From: a virus
DNA length: 24,062 nucleotides
Virus record (IMG/VR): IMGVR_UViG_3300042868_000545
Coordinates: 1 to 24,062 of that record
Strand: one strand, 5' to 3'
Shown here: in pieces, positions 14,401-21,494 of the stretch
Layout of the letters: every line of letters begins with the position of its first letter
Numbering within the stretch: the stretch's first letter is position 1
Made by a program: the position numbers and the translations under genes
The notes under the pieces: model-generated
Database searches by the model: none
Told to the model about the DNA's origin: nothing
The model's input: only the letters and a program-made list of their open reading frames with translations

Positions 14401-15583
14401 GATCGAATGTGTATTTATTAACGGGTTCGTTAGCAAACAACAATTCTTCAGGCGTATTCAGATAAACATAATCTGATTGGTCGCGGTTTAACTTGCTTGG
14501 GAACTGCGCTTGTATTTGGTTAATGCTTGCAGAAATATCAAAAGCACTAACGCGGATTTCACCAACAATGTTTGAATCGTCAAAATAGAAATTAGTGGCT
14601 TGGGCTTTGTTGATAACAATTGCCCATTGACCTTTAGAAGCGTTGTATTGATTCCAAGAATCGCAAGCCAACATGATTTGATCTAGGTTGGACAATACAT
14701 TTTGCCCTGTATCTAAAACGCCATTGATTCGATAACGCGGCTGTGTTGCACTGCCACCCGCGGCAGGCGTATAAGTAATTAATTCATCAGAATAAGCGTT
14801 CAGTGCTGTGGCTGTATCAGCGTCAACAATGGTGGCATCCATAGCACAACCATATTTCTGATTTGTAATGTAGTCGTACCAAACATCTCCGGGTTTTGCA
14901 ACGCCCTGATTATTTAAATAATGCGATGCCCTGAATGTCAACGCCTGCATTTGTGTTGTGCCTGCATCCCTGTTGTAAATCATCTTCACAATAGCGAACG
15001 CCAAGCCATTCATTTGGCGGCCCGTAGAAGGCCATTGTTGTGCCGCGGCTATGTCACTGCCACCCATTACAGAACTAGGCAATGCAGTGCCGTTTAAGGC
15101 CGTTATAACGCCTGCTTCACTTGATCTGTACAGATTGATATAAAGGTTGCCCGCAATCTTTGTTTGAACATTGCCTGCGCCATCAGTTAGGCTTGCAACT
15201 TTGGTTGGGTCTGTTCCATCAAATGTAATGATTTGATCTTGCCAATACATCTTTGTCGTATCAAAAGAGAATTGGCCATTGGGGCTAATCTGAGAAACCG
15301 CCAAAACATAGTACATAGTTTTTTGGTCGGTTGACAAAACGGCATCAACGAATGTGCCCCCCATATAGGCATCGCCATAAACAATTGGCAAACTGTTTGT
15401 TGTGGCAGGGGGAACTTGTTGGCGAACGCCATTATCAACACTTTGGTTGGCGCTTCCAGAACTAAACACCCTAGAAACAATCATTGAAACGGCAAAGTTA
15501 ACCGCAAATGTTGCCGCGGCCAATGATAGGCCCGTTGCTGTTGCAAGCGATGCCGCGGCTGTTGCCAATAGTGTAAAAACCAT
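11438..15583 (-). CDS. J-like central tail tip / host specificity protein
   Basis: 1381 residues. The first 42 are hydrophobic and Ala-rich (ATAAASLATATGLSLAAATF). Residues 60-500 form the conserved tip hub: PIVYGDAYMGG, then ITFDGTDP, an Asn/Asp-rich middle, and LIVNFSTTYNGIQVDAGDVI followed by LFRVMKVSEV, as in the Phage-tail_3/J family. A fibronectin-like domain spans about 515-610. Two tandem modules beginning YQWS and YQWA (about 769-845 and 872-948) surround a Gly-x-Asn collagen-like stretch (846-866) and precede a Gly-Pro-Thr stretch (949-976). The C-terminus has IGTAYIQNAAITTALIG repeats and a beta-rich end domain. It should form the tail's distal hub, contact the receptor and carry the fibres. 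Confidence 0.88.
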   Translation of the reverse strand: MVFTLLATAAASLATATGLSLAAATFAVNFAVSMIVSRVFSSGSANQSVDNGVRQQVPPATTNSLPIVYGDAYMGGTFVDAVLSTDQKTMYYVLAVSQISPNGQFSFDTTKMYWQDQIITFDGTDPTKVASLTDGAGNVQTKIAGNLYINLYRSSEAGVITALNGTALPSSVMGGSDIAAAQQWPSTGRQMNGLAFAIVKMIYNRDAGTTQMQALTFRASHYLNNQGVAKPGDVWYDYITNQKYGCAMDATIVDADTATALNAYSDELITYTPAAGGSATQPRYRINGVLDTGQNVLSNLDQIMLACDSWNQYNASKGQWAIVINKAQATNFYFDDSNIVGEIRVSAFDISASINQIQAQFPSKLNRDQSDYVYLNTPEELLFANEPVNKYTFDLSMVNDSVQAQYIANRMLEQAREDLIVNFSTTYNGIQVDAGDVIAVTNSAYGWDDKLFRVMKVSEVSLPDGNLGASLELNEYNAQVYDDKDITAFSPSPNSNLSNPNFFSNLTAPTVTNVNTTATIPHFDVVCLVPSTGRVTQITLFYTTVSSPTTTDWEVWSVQTLANSQPFAPSTNLVFQNINLPTSTYYFSYKVANELGGSALSPTSTSFSWSPNPTTSAVAGTFLATFSPVVMQVPRNSSFVPSFTGLITQLYGSAAGGAIDFVTAQNDSDASFVNNTWRIGGSSTTGYTDITTTNGLVMGSLTDGGTFAQWGIPTAMSASPATMTVPVRYKSALGVVSQGASSILQFVFVDQGATGNAGTDGNQSATPTLYQWSTATPSNPSGQSTYTWATATNASYTGGGGWTTTIPANPGIPLIQLWTATKPVVAVVGTVTSTISWTSGYSIASVTLNGQNGANGTNGTNGLNGLQVARPVVYQWAVTLPAGPTGTSTYTWSSSSFTPVPSGWSTSITSAPSAGYTLWAASVNISDTATATTTSINWTLASIIAAGYAGNNGATGPTGPTGPTGATGPTGGTGNQGASARICYSKTTLTSLASTPATITTSGPSSFPPNDSWGGGTVWQATPQTISAGESVYQSDGIYNPATGLTVWNVPYLSALKVGSLSAISTNTGNLTVSGTIQSNNAALSGTTMTGSGAVIYSNGQFAVGNSTNNITYNGSAITLNGTVVFPSNINSNNLTLKDGSGNVILGNGTPLNFGNITPASGWLNNNISINSNGTLSGAGGGAVTVPGLDNSIVRSANPITSANVSTYIGAAAIGTAYIQNAAITTALIGTAQITTLKVANEAITSSSFAGSNGFQRFASGYIIVTVDDTFATSYIYANAGDQILIDCTYYYRVENDANQPWILTPQIYCNGSLVFNGYSLPWNQIQSSQNFTQSIKGLYTAPFTGTQTISLNTNTQINNYSGTQAFGMRNLLVNAFIGRR
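12985..13045 (-). repeat. Gly-x-Asn collagen-like repeat inside the tip protein
   Basis: Encodes NGQNGANGTNGTNGLNG, a run of Gly-x-Asn triplets between two tandem modules of the J-like protein. A separate Gly-Pro-Thr/Gly-Ala-Thr run lies at about 12655-12735 in the same gene. Confidence 0.8.
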
Positions 15584-15585
15584 TT

Positions 15586-16032
15586 CTATTCCCTAACAAA
15601 AGTTGCGCCAACAGGCTTGTAGCCCCTGCGCGTGTAATCAATCAATGGCCCATTTGCTGAAATCGATGTGTATATTAAATCAACGCTTCCAATTTCCAAC
15701 ATCTTTTTTGCGTGTGCATCAAACTCTTTCCAAAGTCTGCCGCCCAATGTTCCATTTCTATGTTCAGGTTCTACCCACCACAAAAGTTCATGCAATTCAC
15801 GAACCTTGGGCGACCATATGTTGTTTTGTTTTATAGCAATGATTGCACCACGCATATGGTTATCAATGTAAATAAAACCTTTGCCCTGTAATATCCCAAA
15901 CAATAATTCTTCAACATATTTTGGAAAATGATTGTTGCTGTCTCCAAGTTTTGTAATTGTGTTTTCTTTGGCGTATGCCTCAACAATTTCTAATAATCTT
16001 GGTATGTCATATCTTGTTGCCTGTCTTATCAT
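15586..16032 (-). CDS. GNAT-family N-acetyltransferase in the tail module
   Basis: 148-residue acetyltransferase-like protein: MIRQATRYDIPRLLEIVEAY is the standard first strand-helix. GFIYIDNHMRGAIIAIK forms the central strands. VEPEHRNGTLGGRLWKEF (88-104) is the CoA pyrophosphate-binding loop and helix (R92 to G98). DLIYTSISANGPLIDYTRRGYKPV is the usual C-terminal strand with the NxxxxxYxxxGF-like ending. It should transfer acetyl from acetyl-CoA to an unknown amine. It lies 2 nt from the J-like gene and 2 nt from a distal tail gene, where lambda carries genes K and I. Similar phage GNATs occur near structural genes, but their substrates are unknown. Confidence 0.84.
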   Translation of the reverse strand: MIRQATRYDIPRLLEIVEAYAKENTITKLGDSNNHFPKYVEELLFGILQGKGFIYIDNHMRGAIIAIKQNNIWSPKVRELHELLWWVEPEHRNGTLGGRLWKEFDAHAKKMLEIGSVDLIYTSISANGPLIDYTRRGYKPVGATFVRE

Positions 16033-16034
16033 AT

Positions 16035-16679
16035 TTATGCTTCTTGAGTACCAAATCCAGAATCAGAAGGCGCAGAAGTTGTTGATTGACTGCCCTGCAA
16101 AGGTGGTGAACCAAAATCAAAAAATGTTGAAGCAATTACAGGCACTCTATTCATGCTTGCATCATTTGGATAAAAGTTTTTCCAAACAGTTGGATTTGTT
16201 TTTAATCCGCTAATTCTGTTTTGCAAAATCATCCTGAATGATGAACAACTGATAGAACAAGTTGCAATGCGTGTTCTTGCTTCTTCGTTCCAATCTTCAG
16301 TTACAGAAAAGTTATTTACATACCCTTGGTATCGCTTAAAGAATTGCAGTGTTGGCGTTGTGATGATTTGATTGTTTGAATCAAAGAAACCGCGCCAAAC
16401 TTCTACCAAAGAACCTTTGATATCAGAATCAAGAATAACAGCCACATTAGCGCCATCAACACCAGTCAGGGCAATTGTTAAATCGCCACTTGTTGCTTTG
16501 GTTTCGCGCTTGATATCGCCAATGCTAAGAAGGCTACCAAGGTTTGTGTATGTCGTACCATCAACAGTTATTGGCGATGCCGCGTTACAAAAAGTGTAGG
16601 TGTCGCTTGCGGTGGTCAATTTAATGAACTCACCATAATTAATTGATGGGCTTGATAAAGCCGCAATTGTTGTGCTCAT
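16035..16679 (-). CDS. Distal tail protein, gpL/DUF2163-like
   Basis: 214 residues, beta-rich. SDTYTFCNAASPITVDGTTYTNL is the kind of N-terminus seen in minor tail proteins of the lambda gpL/GTA tip group. It is followed by SGDLTIALTGVD and VEVWRGFFDSNNQ, and a strand QFFKRYQGYVNNFSVTEDW. CSISCSSF (about 141-148) gives two close cysteines; lambda gpL binds an iron-sulfur cluster, but I cannot establish matching ligands here. The C-terminal 40 residues are Ser/Pro-rich and probably disordered. The start overlaps the upstream tail gene by 4 nt. Position between the tape-measure-proximal gene and the tip fits a tail-tip adaptor. Confidence 0.72.
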   Translation of the reverse strand: MSTTIAALSSPSINYGEFIKLTTASDTYTFCNAASPITVDGTTYTNLGSLLSIGDIKRETKATSGDLTIALTGVDGANVAVILDSDIKGSLVEVWRGFFDSNNQIITTPTLQFFKRYQGYVNNFSVTEDWNEEARTRIATCSISCSSFRMILQNRISGLKTNPTVWKNFYPNDASMNRVPVIASTFFDFGSPPLQGSQSTTSAPSDSGFGTQEA

Positions 16680-17326
16680 CCTGTAATATCCTCACGAAAT
16701 ACAAATGGTTCATCCCATTGAACAAATGCGCCATTGGGGGCAGGGTTTAGTGTGTATGTTGGGCATCGTTCTGCCAACATGAAAAAACTACAACCAACAC
16801 CAATACCAGACAAAGGGCCTACTGTCGGTGTACCAATAACAGGCCGATGCAAACTTACAGTAACAGTTGAACCAGAACCCCGCGGCACATCTGCGGTTAC
16901 TTTATATGGATAAATGCCCAATTGCAAAAAATCGCCTGCTTTAAAAATATACGCAGAAGAAGAAATACTAGGCAGATTGCCCACAGTGATTGTTTGAGAG
17001 TTAGCCGCAGGCAAACTAGCCAAAGTTAAAGCATTTTGTTGCAAGGTTGATAAGTCGCCTTGGTATCTAACAAACCAAGAAAGATTATTACTTGCAAACG
17101 AAATAGTTTCAGGCAATTGCCTATCTTTGTTATCAATGGCTTGAATGACATTTCGAACTTGCGGATAGTACAAATACGAATGTGGTTCAACAACAAAAAC
17201 CCAAGGCACAGAAGTTAAATATTGAGCAACGCGCACTTGTCCTGAACGGCTGTATTGTTGGCCAACAGTTCTGCGGTTTTGCACAGTCATTGACTGTTGG
17301 ATTTCAAAGATGGTCTGAAATGACAT
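16676..17326 (-). CDS. Minor tail protein downstream of the tape measure
   Basis: 216 residues, in the place where siphoviruses encode the distal tail (Dit/gpM-type) protein. The N-terminus is helical to extended (FQTIFEIQQSMTVQNRRTVG). A middle part (PWVFVVEPHSYLYYPQVRNV) precedes beta strands (FKAGDFLQLGIYPYKVTADV, TVTVSLHRPVIG), and it ends in TYTLNPAPNGAFVQWDEPFVF, a strand pattern typical of gpM/GTA distal tail proteins. It lies 2 nt from the tape measure stop, and its stop overlaps the next gene by 4 nt. Assignment is by position and fold pattern. Confidence 0.74.
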   Translation of the reverse strand: MSFQTIFEIQQSMTVQNRRTVGQQYSRSGQVRVAQYLTSVPWVFVVEPHSYLYYPQVRNVIQAIDNKDRQLPETISFASNNLSWFVRYQGDLSTLQQNALTLASLPAANSQTITVGNLPSISSSAYIFKAGDFLQLGIYPYKVTADVPRGSGSTVTVSLHRPVIGTPTVGPLSGIGVGCSFFMLAERCPTYTLNPAPNGAFVQWDEPFVFREDITG

Positions 17327-17328
17327 TC

Positions 17329-19317
17329 TTAGGTTCTCCCGTAATTTGTGGCCAAGTTCTTTTCGCCATATTTGTTAGCCGCCCAAATCGCTTTTGAACT
17401 ACCAAGCAACCTATCTTCAAATGATTTAGTGTCGATAGCGTTAATGTAATTGTTCGTCACATTGGTTGTGCCGCCCATGCCGCCCAAAGCGTGATTTGGA
17501 ATAATTGTGCCTGCTGTACGGGGAACGAATAATTCAGGCCCGCGTTCTCCGACAATACTTAATTGTCCAACTGCGGGGTTTCCACCATCTGCATATCCGG
17601 GCATTCCCGTCACTGCCGCGGGTTGATATGGCGAACCACCAAACAAAGAACTTAAAAATCGTACTGCCGCGGCCTTCATTTGCATTGCAACAATATCTTG
17701 AATGATGCTACGCGCCAAATCTTTAAAGTTCATTTTGCCTGTGCGAACGAATCTATCAATTGCAGATTCCATGTTGCCCATCAACGAATCAAAAGCCTTT
17801 GCGCCTTGTTCTAATTCAGTTGGCATATTTCGCAAGAATTCACCCATGCGTTTTGCCATACCTTCTTCGTAAGTGCCTTCGCGCAAACCTCTTGTTAAGC
17901 GGTGTTTTTCTTTTGCAATTGACAATGATCTTTCTGCAAGCGCGTTTTCGCGGGCTTCTGCTTCTGCCCTTGCGGTTGCTGTTAAATCTCTACGCGCGTC
18001 TATTTCTTCTAAGTTTCTTGCAAGTTGTTGGCGAATCTGCATCTGTTCGCGTTCAAGGGTGTAATCCTCTTGTCGCATAGTGCTAGATTTCATTTCTAGT
18101 TGCATTAGTTCGCGTTCGTTATCTAACGCAATACCCATCAACCTTTGGCGTTCTGAAACCGCTTGATTGCCTTTGTCATACATTGCAAAAAAATCAGCAC
18201 GGGCCTTGGCATCTTCTTCGGCAGATTTCTGCGCGTTTGCCGCACCAGACGCGTAAAGTTGCATTTGTTGTTTGCGTAATTTTTCTGCTTCTTTGGATTC
18301 TGAAACAACTCTACCGCCACCACCCTTGGCAGGCTTTTTATTATCTGTTCTGCGTTCATCAGTGCCACCGCGGCCCATGCTAACGCCCATCACCTGACCT
18401 TGATAAAAGTCTAAGTTTTGTCGGCTTGCTTTAACAGAAGCGTTATATTTTTCGTTGGCCGCAATAGCCGCATCAACGCCTTCTGTTACTAATATTTTTG
18501 CGTTTTGATATGTGTGAGCAAGTTCATTAAAAATCGTACTAAAAAACCATTGAACTTCAGAACCCAAAACTGCAACTGTTTGAAATACAGTTTTAAAGAT
18601 GCCGCTAAGTGAAACACCGCTATCACTTAATGTTTTGAAATAGTCAACTGTGTTTTTAAGTATTGGCCCAAGTTCTGTAGCCAAAACCAACATCACATCA
18701 CGCGATGTTTTCTCGAAAAATTCCATTACATCTGCCGCGGCTTTGATTGCTTTTTCTTGTTCTTCAATCAATGGGTTGGCTTCTGCCATTTTTTCAGCAA
18801 AGCCAACAATGTCAACGCCTTTAGCGGCCTTGGAAAATATTTCCATTGCTTGCGCGTTGCGTGTAATTGGATCTTCAATTTTTGCTAGATTGGCAACTAC
18901 TTTGTTTAGTAATTCTTCTTGGGAAAGTTTGCCCAAGTCTTGCAAACTAACACCTAACGCCTTTGCGGTTTTCTGTGCTTTATCTGAACCACTTGCGGCT
19001 TCATCAATAAACTTTGCAAATGCTGATAGCATTTTGCCCGCGTTATCGGCTTTGCCGCCTGAATCTTGCAAAGCATTTGATAATTGCAAAACTGTACCAA
19101 TTGCAACTTCATTGGCTTCTGCTACATCAGCAAGTTCATCAGCGTATTTGATCGCGGCAACGCCTGCGGCAACCATACCAACTGCGGCAATCTTTCCATA
19201 TTTTTCTGCGGCTTGGCTAAACTGTTCAAGTTTTTTACCCGCGGATTCAAGCCCTTTGCTGAACTCCGCAGAATCTAACCCTAGCACTACGCCAAGGCGG
19301 GCAATCATATTAGCCAT
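17329..19317 (-). CDS. Tail tape measure protein, lambda type
   Basis: 662-residue, Ala/Lys/Glu-rich, mostly helical protein that sets tail length and is ejected with DNA. The start LGVVLGLDSAEFSKGLESAG is a classic tape-measure opening. A hydrophobic segment (AAVGMVAAGVAAI, about 44-57) follows. Coiled coil covers about 340-520, and the C-terminal lambda-type domain is RTGKMNFKDLARSIIQDIVA (about 525-545), continuing to about 564. GERGPELFVPRTAGTIIPN (590-608) is another hallmark of this type. At about 0.15 nm per residue the tail would be near 100 nm, an inference. The start overlaps the end of the GT frame by 8 nt, as expected for the chaperone-tape order. Confidence 0.92.
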   Translation of the reverse strand: MANMIARLGVVLGLDSAEFSKGLESAGKKLEQFSQAAEKYGKIAAVGMVAAGVAAIKYADELADVAEANEVAIGTVLQLSNALQDSGGKADNAGKMLSAFAKFIDEAASGSDKAQKTAKALGVSLQDLGKLSQEELLNKVVANLAKIEDPITRNAQAMEIFSKAAKGVDIVGFAEKMAEANPLIEEQEKAIKAAADVMEFFEKTSRDVMLVLATELGPILKNTVDYFKTLSDSGVSLSGIFKTVFQTVAVLGSEVQWFFSTIFNELAHTYQNAKILVTEGVDAAIAANEKYNASVKASRQNLDFYQGQVMGVSMGRGGTDERRTDNKKPAKGGGGRVVSESKEAEKLRKQQMQLYASGAANAQKSAEEDAKARADFFAMYDKGNQAVSERQRLMGIALDNERELMQLEMKSSTMRQEDYTLEREQMQIRQQLARNLEEIDARRDLTATARAEAEARENALAERSLSIAKEKHRLTRGLREGTYEEGMAKRMGEFLRNMPTELEQGAKAFDSLMGNMESAIDRFVRTGKMNFKDLARSIIQDIVAMQMKAAAVRFLSSLFGGSPYQPAAVTGMPGYADGGNPAVGQLSIVGERGPELFVPRTAGTIIPNHALGGMGGTTNVTNNYINAIDTKSFEDRLLGSSKAIWAANKYGEKNLATNYGRT

Positions 19318-20154
19318 CTTTTACCCCAAACTTTGTTTTATTAAATCCCTGTGCCTGTGACATAAAGCCAATCAGGCTATCGTTTACTGCCGCTTTTTTC
19401 TGTTCTTCAGACAAAGGCGGGTATATGTAATCATACGCATTACCCAAAATGTTGGCTAGTTTATAAGTTGGGGAATTTGGCGGGCGCATATAGTTAAACA
19501 CCCCGTTGGTCAGGGATGCTATTTGCGTTAAAAGCCCGTAGTTGCCAATCAATCCATCTGCATACATCGTTTGGATGTTTGCCATAGTGATATCGTCAAT
19601 TTCGGCTACTGTATCTAATGTATGCCCGTTAAAAACCATTGCCGCAATGCACTGCGTTTTTAACGAGCCAATTAGTTTCCCCGCGCTTCCTTATAGGTCG
19701 GGCTAATAACTTCACCAATTTTTTCCACAATCTGCATCTGTACAGAAATTGGGAATTCTTCTTGAATATCTTTATAAGTTAAATCTTCTAGCGTTGCACC
19801 TTCTAGTTCAGGAACAAGCAGTTTGAAAAACTCAGTAATTCTCGCTTCTGTGATGGCTTTGTTTTTGGCCGCTTCACGCATAGACCTACCTTCAACCAAA
19901 ACATCATTTTCAGTAAATTGAAATTCGTCTGTTTGGTTGCCTTCAAATTGGCGCAATGATGCCGTGATTTCTTGATAAACTTTTTCTACTGTTTCTTCAT
20001 CAGGGTTTGCAACCTTTTGGTAGATTGCTTCGGATTCTGCAACCAGTGGAATGCGAACCTTAAAGATGTGGCCGCCCAATTCAAATGTGCGCGTTAAAAG
20101 ATTCTTCTTATTACTTTGGTACTTGTCGCCAAATGCGCTAGAAAATTTTGTCAT
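19310..20154 (-). CDS. Tail assembly chaperone GT, made by -1 programmed frameshift
   Basis: Fusion of the G protein (160 residues) with a second frame of 121 residues, giving about 281. The zero frame ends CGG-GGA-AAC-TAA. A -1 slip on GGGAAAC (19681 down to 19675) continues as CTA-ATT-GGC, giving LIGSLKTQCIAAMVFNGHTL, with no stop until 19310. The T part contains NIQTMYADGLIGNYGLLTQI and FNYMRPPNSPTYKLANILG, and is helical. GT proteins coat the tape measure and recruit tail tube subunits during tail assembly and are absent from the virion. The frame overlaps the tape measure start by 8 nt, the canonical position. The ATG at 19639 inside this frame is not needed as a start. Confidence 0.87.
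19627..19665 (-). promoter_or_regulatory. Frameshift-stimulating hairpin
   Basis: Read leftward, CGTTAAAAAC pairs perfectly with GTTTTTAACG (10 bp). Inside it a second stem CATTG/CAATG closes a CGG loop, with six unpaired bases on the 5' side. The outer stem starts 9 nt after the slippery heptamer, the usual spacing for a stimulator. Confidence 0.8.
19672..20154 (-). CDS. Tail assembly chaperone G (unshifted product)
   Basis: 160-residue protein made by ribosomes that do not shift. The N-terminus KFSSAFGDKYQSNKKNLLTR is followed by a beta region (FELGGHIFKVRIPLVAESEA), then acidic helices (ETVEKVYQEITASLRQFEGN) and EARITEFFKLLVPELEGATL, consistent with a G-type chaperone (lambda gpG, HK97 gp13-like). 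It acts in the cytoplasm with GT in assembling the tail around the tape measure. The start overlaps the stop of the upstream HK97-gp10-like gene (AATGA). The terminal GGA-AAC codons form the slippery site. Function is inferred from position, frameshift and composition, since these proteins are very divergent. Confidence 0.84.
   Translation of the reverse strand: MTKFSSAFGDKYQSNKKNLLTRTFELGGHIFKVRIPLVAESEAIYQKVANPDEETVEKVYQEITASLRQFEGNQTDEFQFTENDVLVEGRSMREAAKNKAITEARITEFFKLLVPELEGATLEDLTYKDIQEEFPISVQMQIVEKIGEVISPTYKEARGN
19675..19681 (-). promoter_or_regulatory. Slippery heptamer GGGAAAC for -1 frameshift
   Basis: The heptamer fits the X-XXY-YYZ rule in the G reading frame (G-GGA-AAC) and directly precedes the G stop codon TAA. 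Slipping places the ribosome in the frame that reaches 19310. The lambda G/GT site GGGAAAG differs only in the last base. Confidence 0.9.
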
Positions 20155-20699
20155 TTCTGTTTTGCCCTGTATTGATTTAACCGCCTACCTAAAATTTCCC
20201 CAAGCCTTCTTGCGGTTTCACTTGCTTGGGATTCTATTGCGGGCCGCAAATATGGTTGTGCACCATTCTTTGCATTCCCGAATTCTTGTGCTATGGCACG
20301 GGCATCGCTTTCAATTCCCGTAAAAGATTCCGCTTGTTCTACGCCTAGTTTTTTTAATTTTTTACGCGCCCTAACCAACCCCGCGCCTTCACTCATAGCC
20401 TGTAATTTCTTGCCTGATGCTGTTGTAACTGCGGCAATCACTGTGTCGTTTTCAGTGATGTATTTAGAACGCCTGTCGCGCCTTGTTGGCCTACGGGCTT
20501 CAACTTGAAGCGATAGACGCAAACCGCCTGTATCCATTGGCGCGTTAGATATTGCTTGATTTAAAACGGGTTGCATTGCTTCCCGTGCGGCAGGGATAAG
20601 AATTTTACTCTGCGCTTTTTTGTCGCCAATCTCTGCGGCTAATTCTTCAAATGCGGCATATACATCTTTCAAACCTTCAACTTTGAAAGTAACGCCCAT
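20151..20699 (-). CDS. HK97 gp10-like tail completion protein
   Basis: 182 residues. VTFKVEGLKDVYAAFEELAA (3-22), with a long helix up to about 50 and the SNAPMDTGGLRLSLQVEARR strand (about 51-70), is the HK97 gp10-family pattern, with the conserved P-x-D/R-T-G-x-L motif. A C-terminal helix contains AQPYLRPAIESQASETARRL (about 146-165), also typical. Such proteins close the tail at the head-proximal end. In many phages this gene precedes the tail terminator; here it follows the tail tube gene. Basic insert RRPTRRDRRSK may contact DNA. The start is 2 nt after the upstream stop. Confidence 0.8.
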   Translation of the reverse strand: MGVTFKVEGLKDVYAAFEELAAEIGDKKAQSKILIPAAREAMQPVLNQAISNAPMDTGGLRLSLQVEARRPTRRDRRSKYITENDTVIAAVTTASGKKLQAMSEGAGLVRARKKLKKLGVEQAESFTGIESDARAIAQEFGNAKNGAQPYLRPAIESQASETARRLGEILGRRLNQYRAKQK

Positions 20700-20701
20700 A
20701 A

Positions 20702-20929
20702 TTAACCCATTGGTTTAATGATCTTTTGATACAACGCGTTATTTAGCGTGTACACATAATCAACGATTTCATCAGGCGTGAATTTATCCGCATGGTTAGC
20801 GGCAATTTCATGCGCTAATGAAATCGCTGTTAATTTCTGTTGTGTAAACCCAAACCAATCCTTTCGTGAATCGGATTGGGTTATCAGAAAGCCTAGAAGG
20901 TCGTTAGTGTCTTTTATTGTACTTTGCAT
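20702..20929 (-). CDS. 75-residue helical hypothetical protein between tail tube and gp10-like genes
   Basis: Mostly alpha-helical protein starting MQSTIKDTNDLLGFLITQSD. The ATG at 20929 leaves a 5-nt gap after the tail tube stop. An alternative TTG at 20953 would add eight residues and overlap the tail gene. Neither has a strong ribosome site, so the start is uncertain. Helices LTAISLAHEIAANHADKF and EIVDYVYTLNNALYQKI suggest a small helical bundle. No family is recognised. Position suggests a tail assembly factor or small chaperone. Confidence 0.68.
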   Translation of the reverse strand: MQSTIKDTNDLLGFLITQSDSRKDWFGFTQQKLTAISLAHEIAANHADKFTPDEIVDYVYTLNNALYQKIIKPMG

Positions 20930-20934
20930 ATTGT

Positions 20935-21459
20935 TTAGGCGTTGTTTGACCAACCATATGAATTGCCGCCAACGGGGTGGATGGTAAACATAAATTTACC
21001 TTCGGCAGATGGGGACATATCCCACTGCAAACCACCAACGCGGCCATTAAAGGCGTAGGCAACAGTATCTTCGCCATCATAAACAGCGATAACATAAGTG
21101 CGAATGATTGTGCCGTTATAGCCATCATCACGAATCAGCAATTGTGCTGTGTCTGCGGGATTCCATGCAGAAGTAATAGTTAGCGATGTAACTTGATTCT
21201 GTGTGGTGATCTTTGCACCAGTACGAGCACCCGCAACAGAGAATGCCGCGAAAGCATCATCAGAACCAAAAGCAGGCACGGCCTCAACAGGAACTTGAAT
21301 GCCATCACCACCAGTGCCGCCCGCAGATGTGCCAACGATGTTGGCAACTTGGCCTGTCCATGTTTCCAATTGTGCATCAGTCAACGCAGTTGGGTTTGCG
21401 CCTTCTTGACACCACAGTGTTGCTACATAGCCGGGTAAAATTTTGTTAATTAAAGCCAT
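20935..21459 (-). CDS. Major tail tube protein
   Basis: 174 residues, ordinary length for a siphovirus tail tube subunit. ALINKILPGYVATLWCQEGA begins the protein. The middle is Gly/Ala/Thr-rich (GTSAGGTGGDGIQVPVEAVP). The C-terminal part has the strands AQLLIRDDGYNGTIIRTYVI, YDGEDTVAYAFNGRVGGLQW and KFMFTIHP, compatible with the tail tube beta-sandwich. It precedes the tail chaperones and tape measure and follows the tail terminator, the standard place. A clear ribosome site (AAGGAAG) sits in the 35-nt gap upstream, one of the larger gaps here, as expected for a highly expressed gene. Confidence 0.82.
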   Translation of the reverse strand: MALINKILPGYVATLWCQEGANPTALTDAQLETWTGQVANIVGTSAGGTGGDGIQVPVEAVPAFGSDDAFAAFSVAGARTGAKITTQNQVTSLTITSAWNPADTAQLLIRDDGYNGTIIRTYVIAVYDGEDTVAYAFNGRVGGLQWDMSPSAEGKFMFTIHPVGGNSYGWSNNA

Positions 21460-21494
21460 TTTGAATCTTCCTTGAAAGGGTTAAAAAAGATATC

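Noticed and set aside
18650-19360. Long plus-strand frame of 236 codons opposite the tape measure
   Set aside because: It lies wholly antisense to a well-supported tape measure gene. Its composition (Ser/Ala/Leu mirror of Glu/Lys/Ala helices) is what the opposite strand of a helical protein gives, and it has no ribosome site.
19310-19639. Independent gene starting at ATG 19639
   Set aside because: No ribosome site, and the ATG lies within the stem of the frameshift hairpin. The frame is open upstream to a canonical slippery site, so it is the T part of GT.
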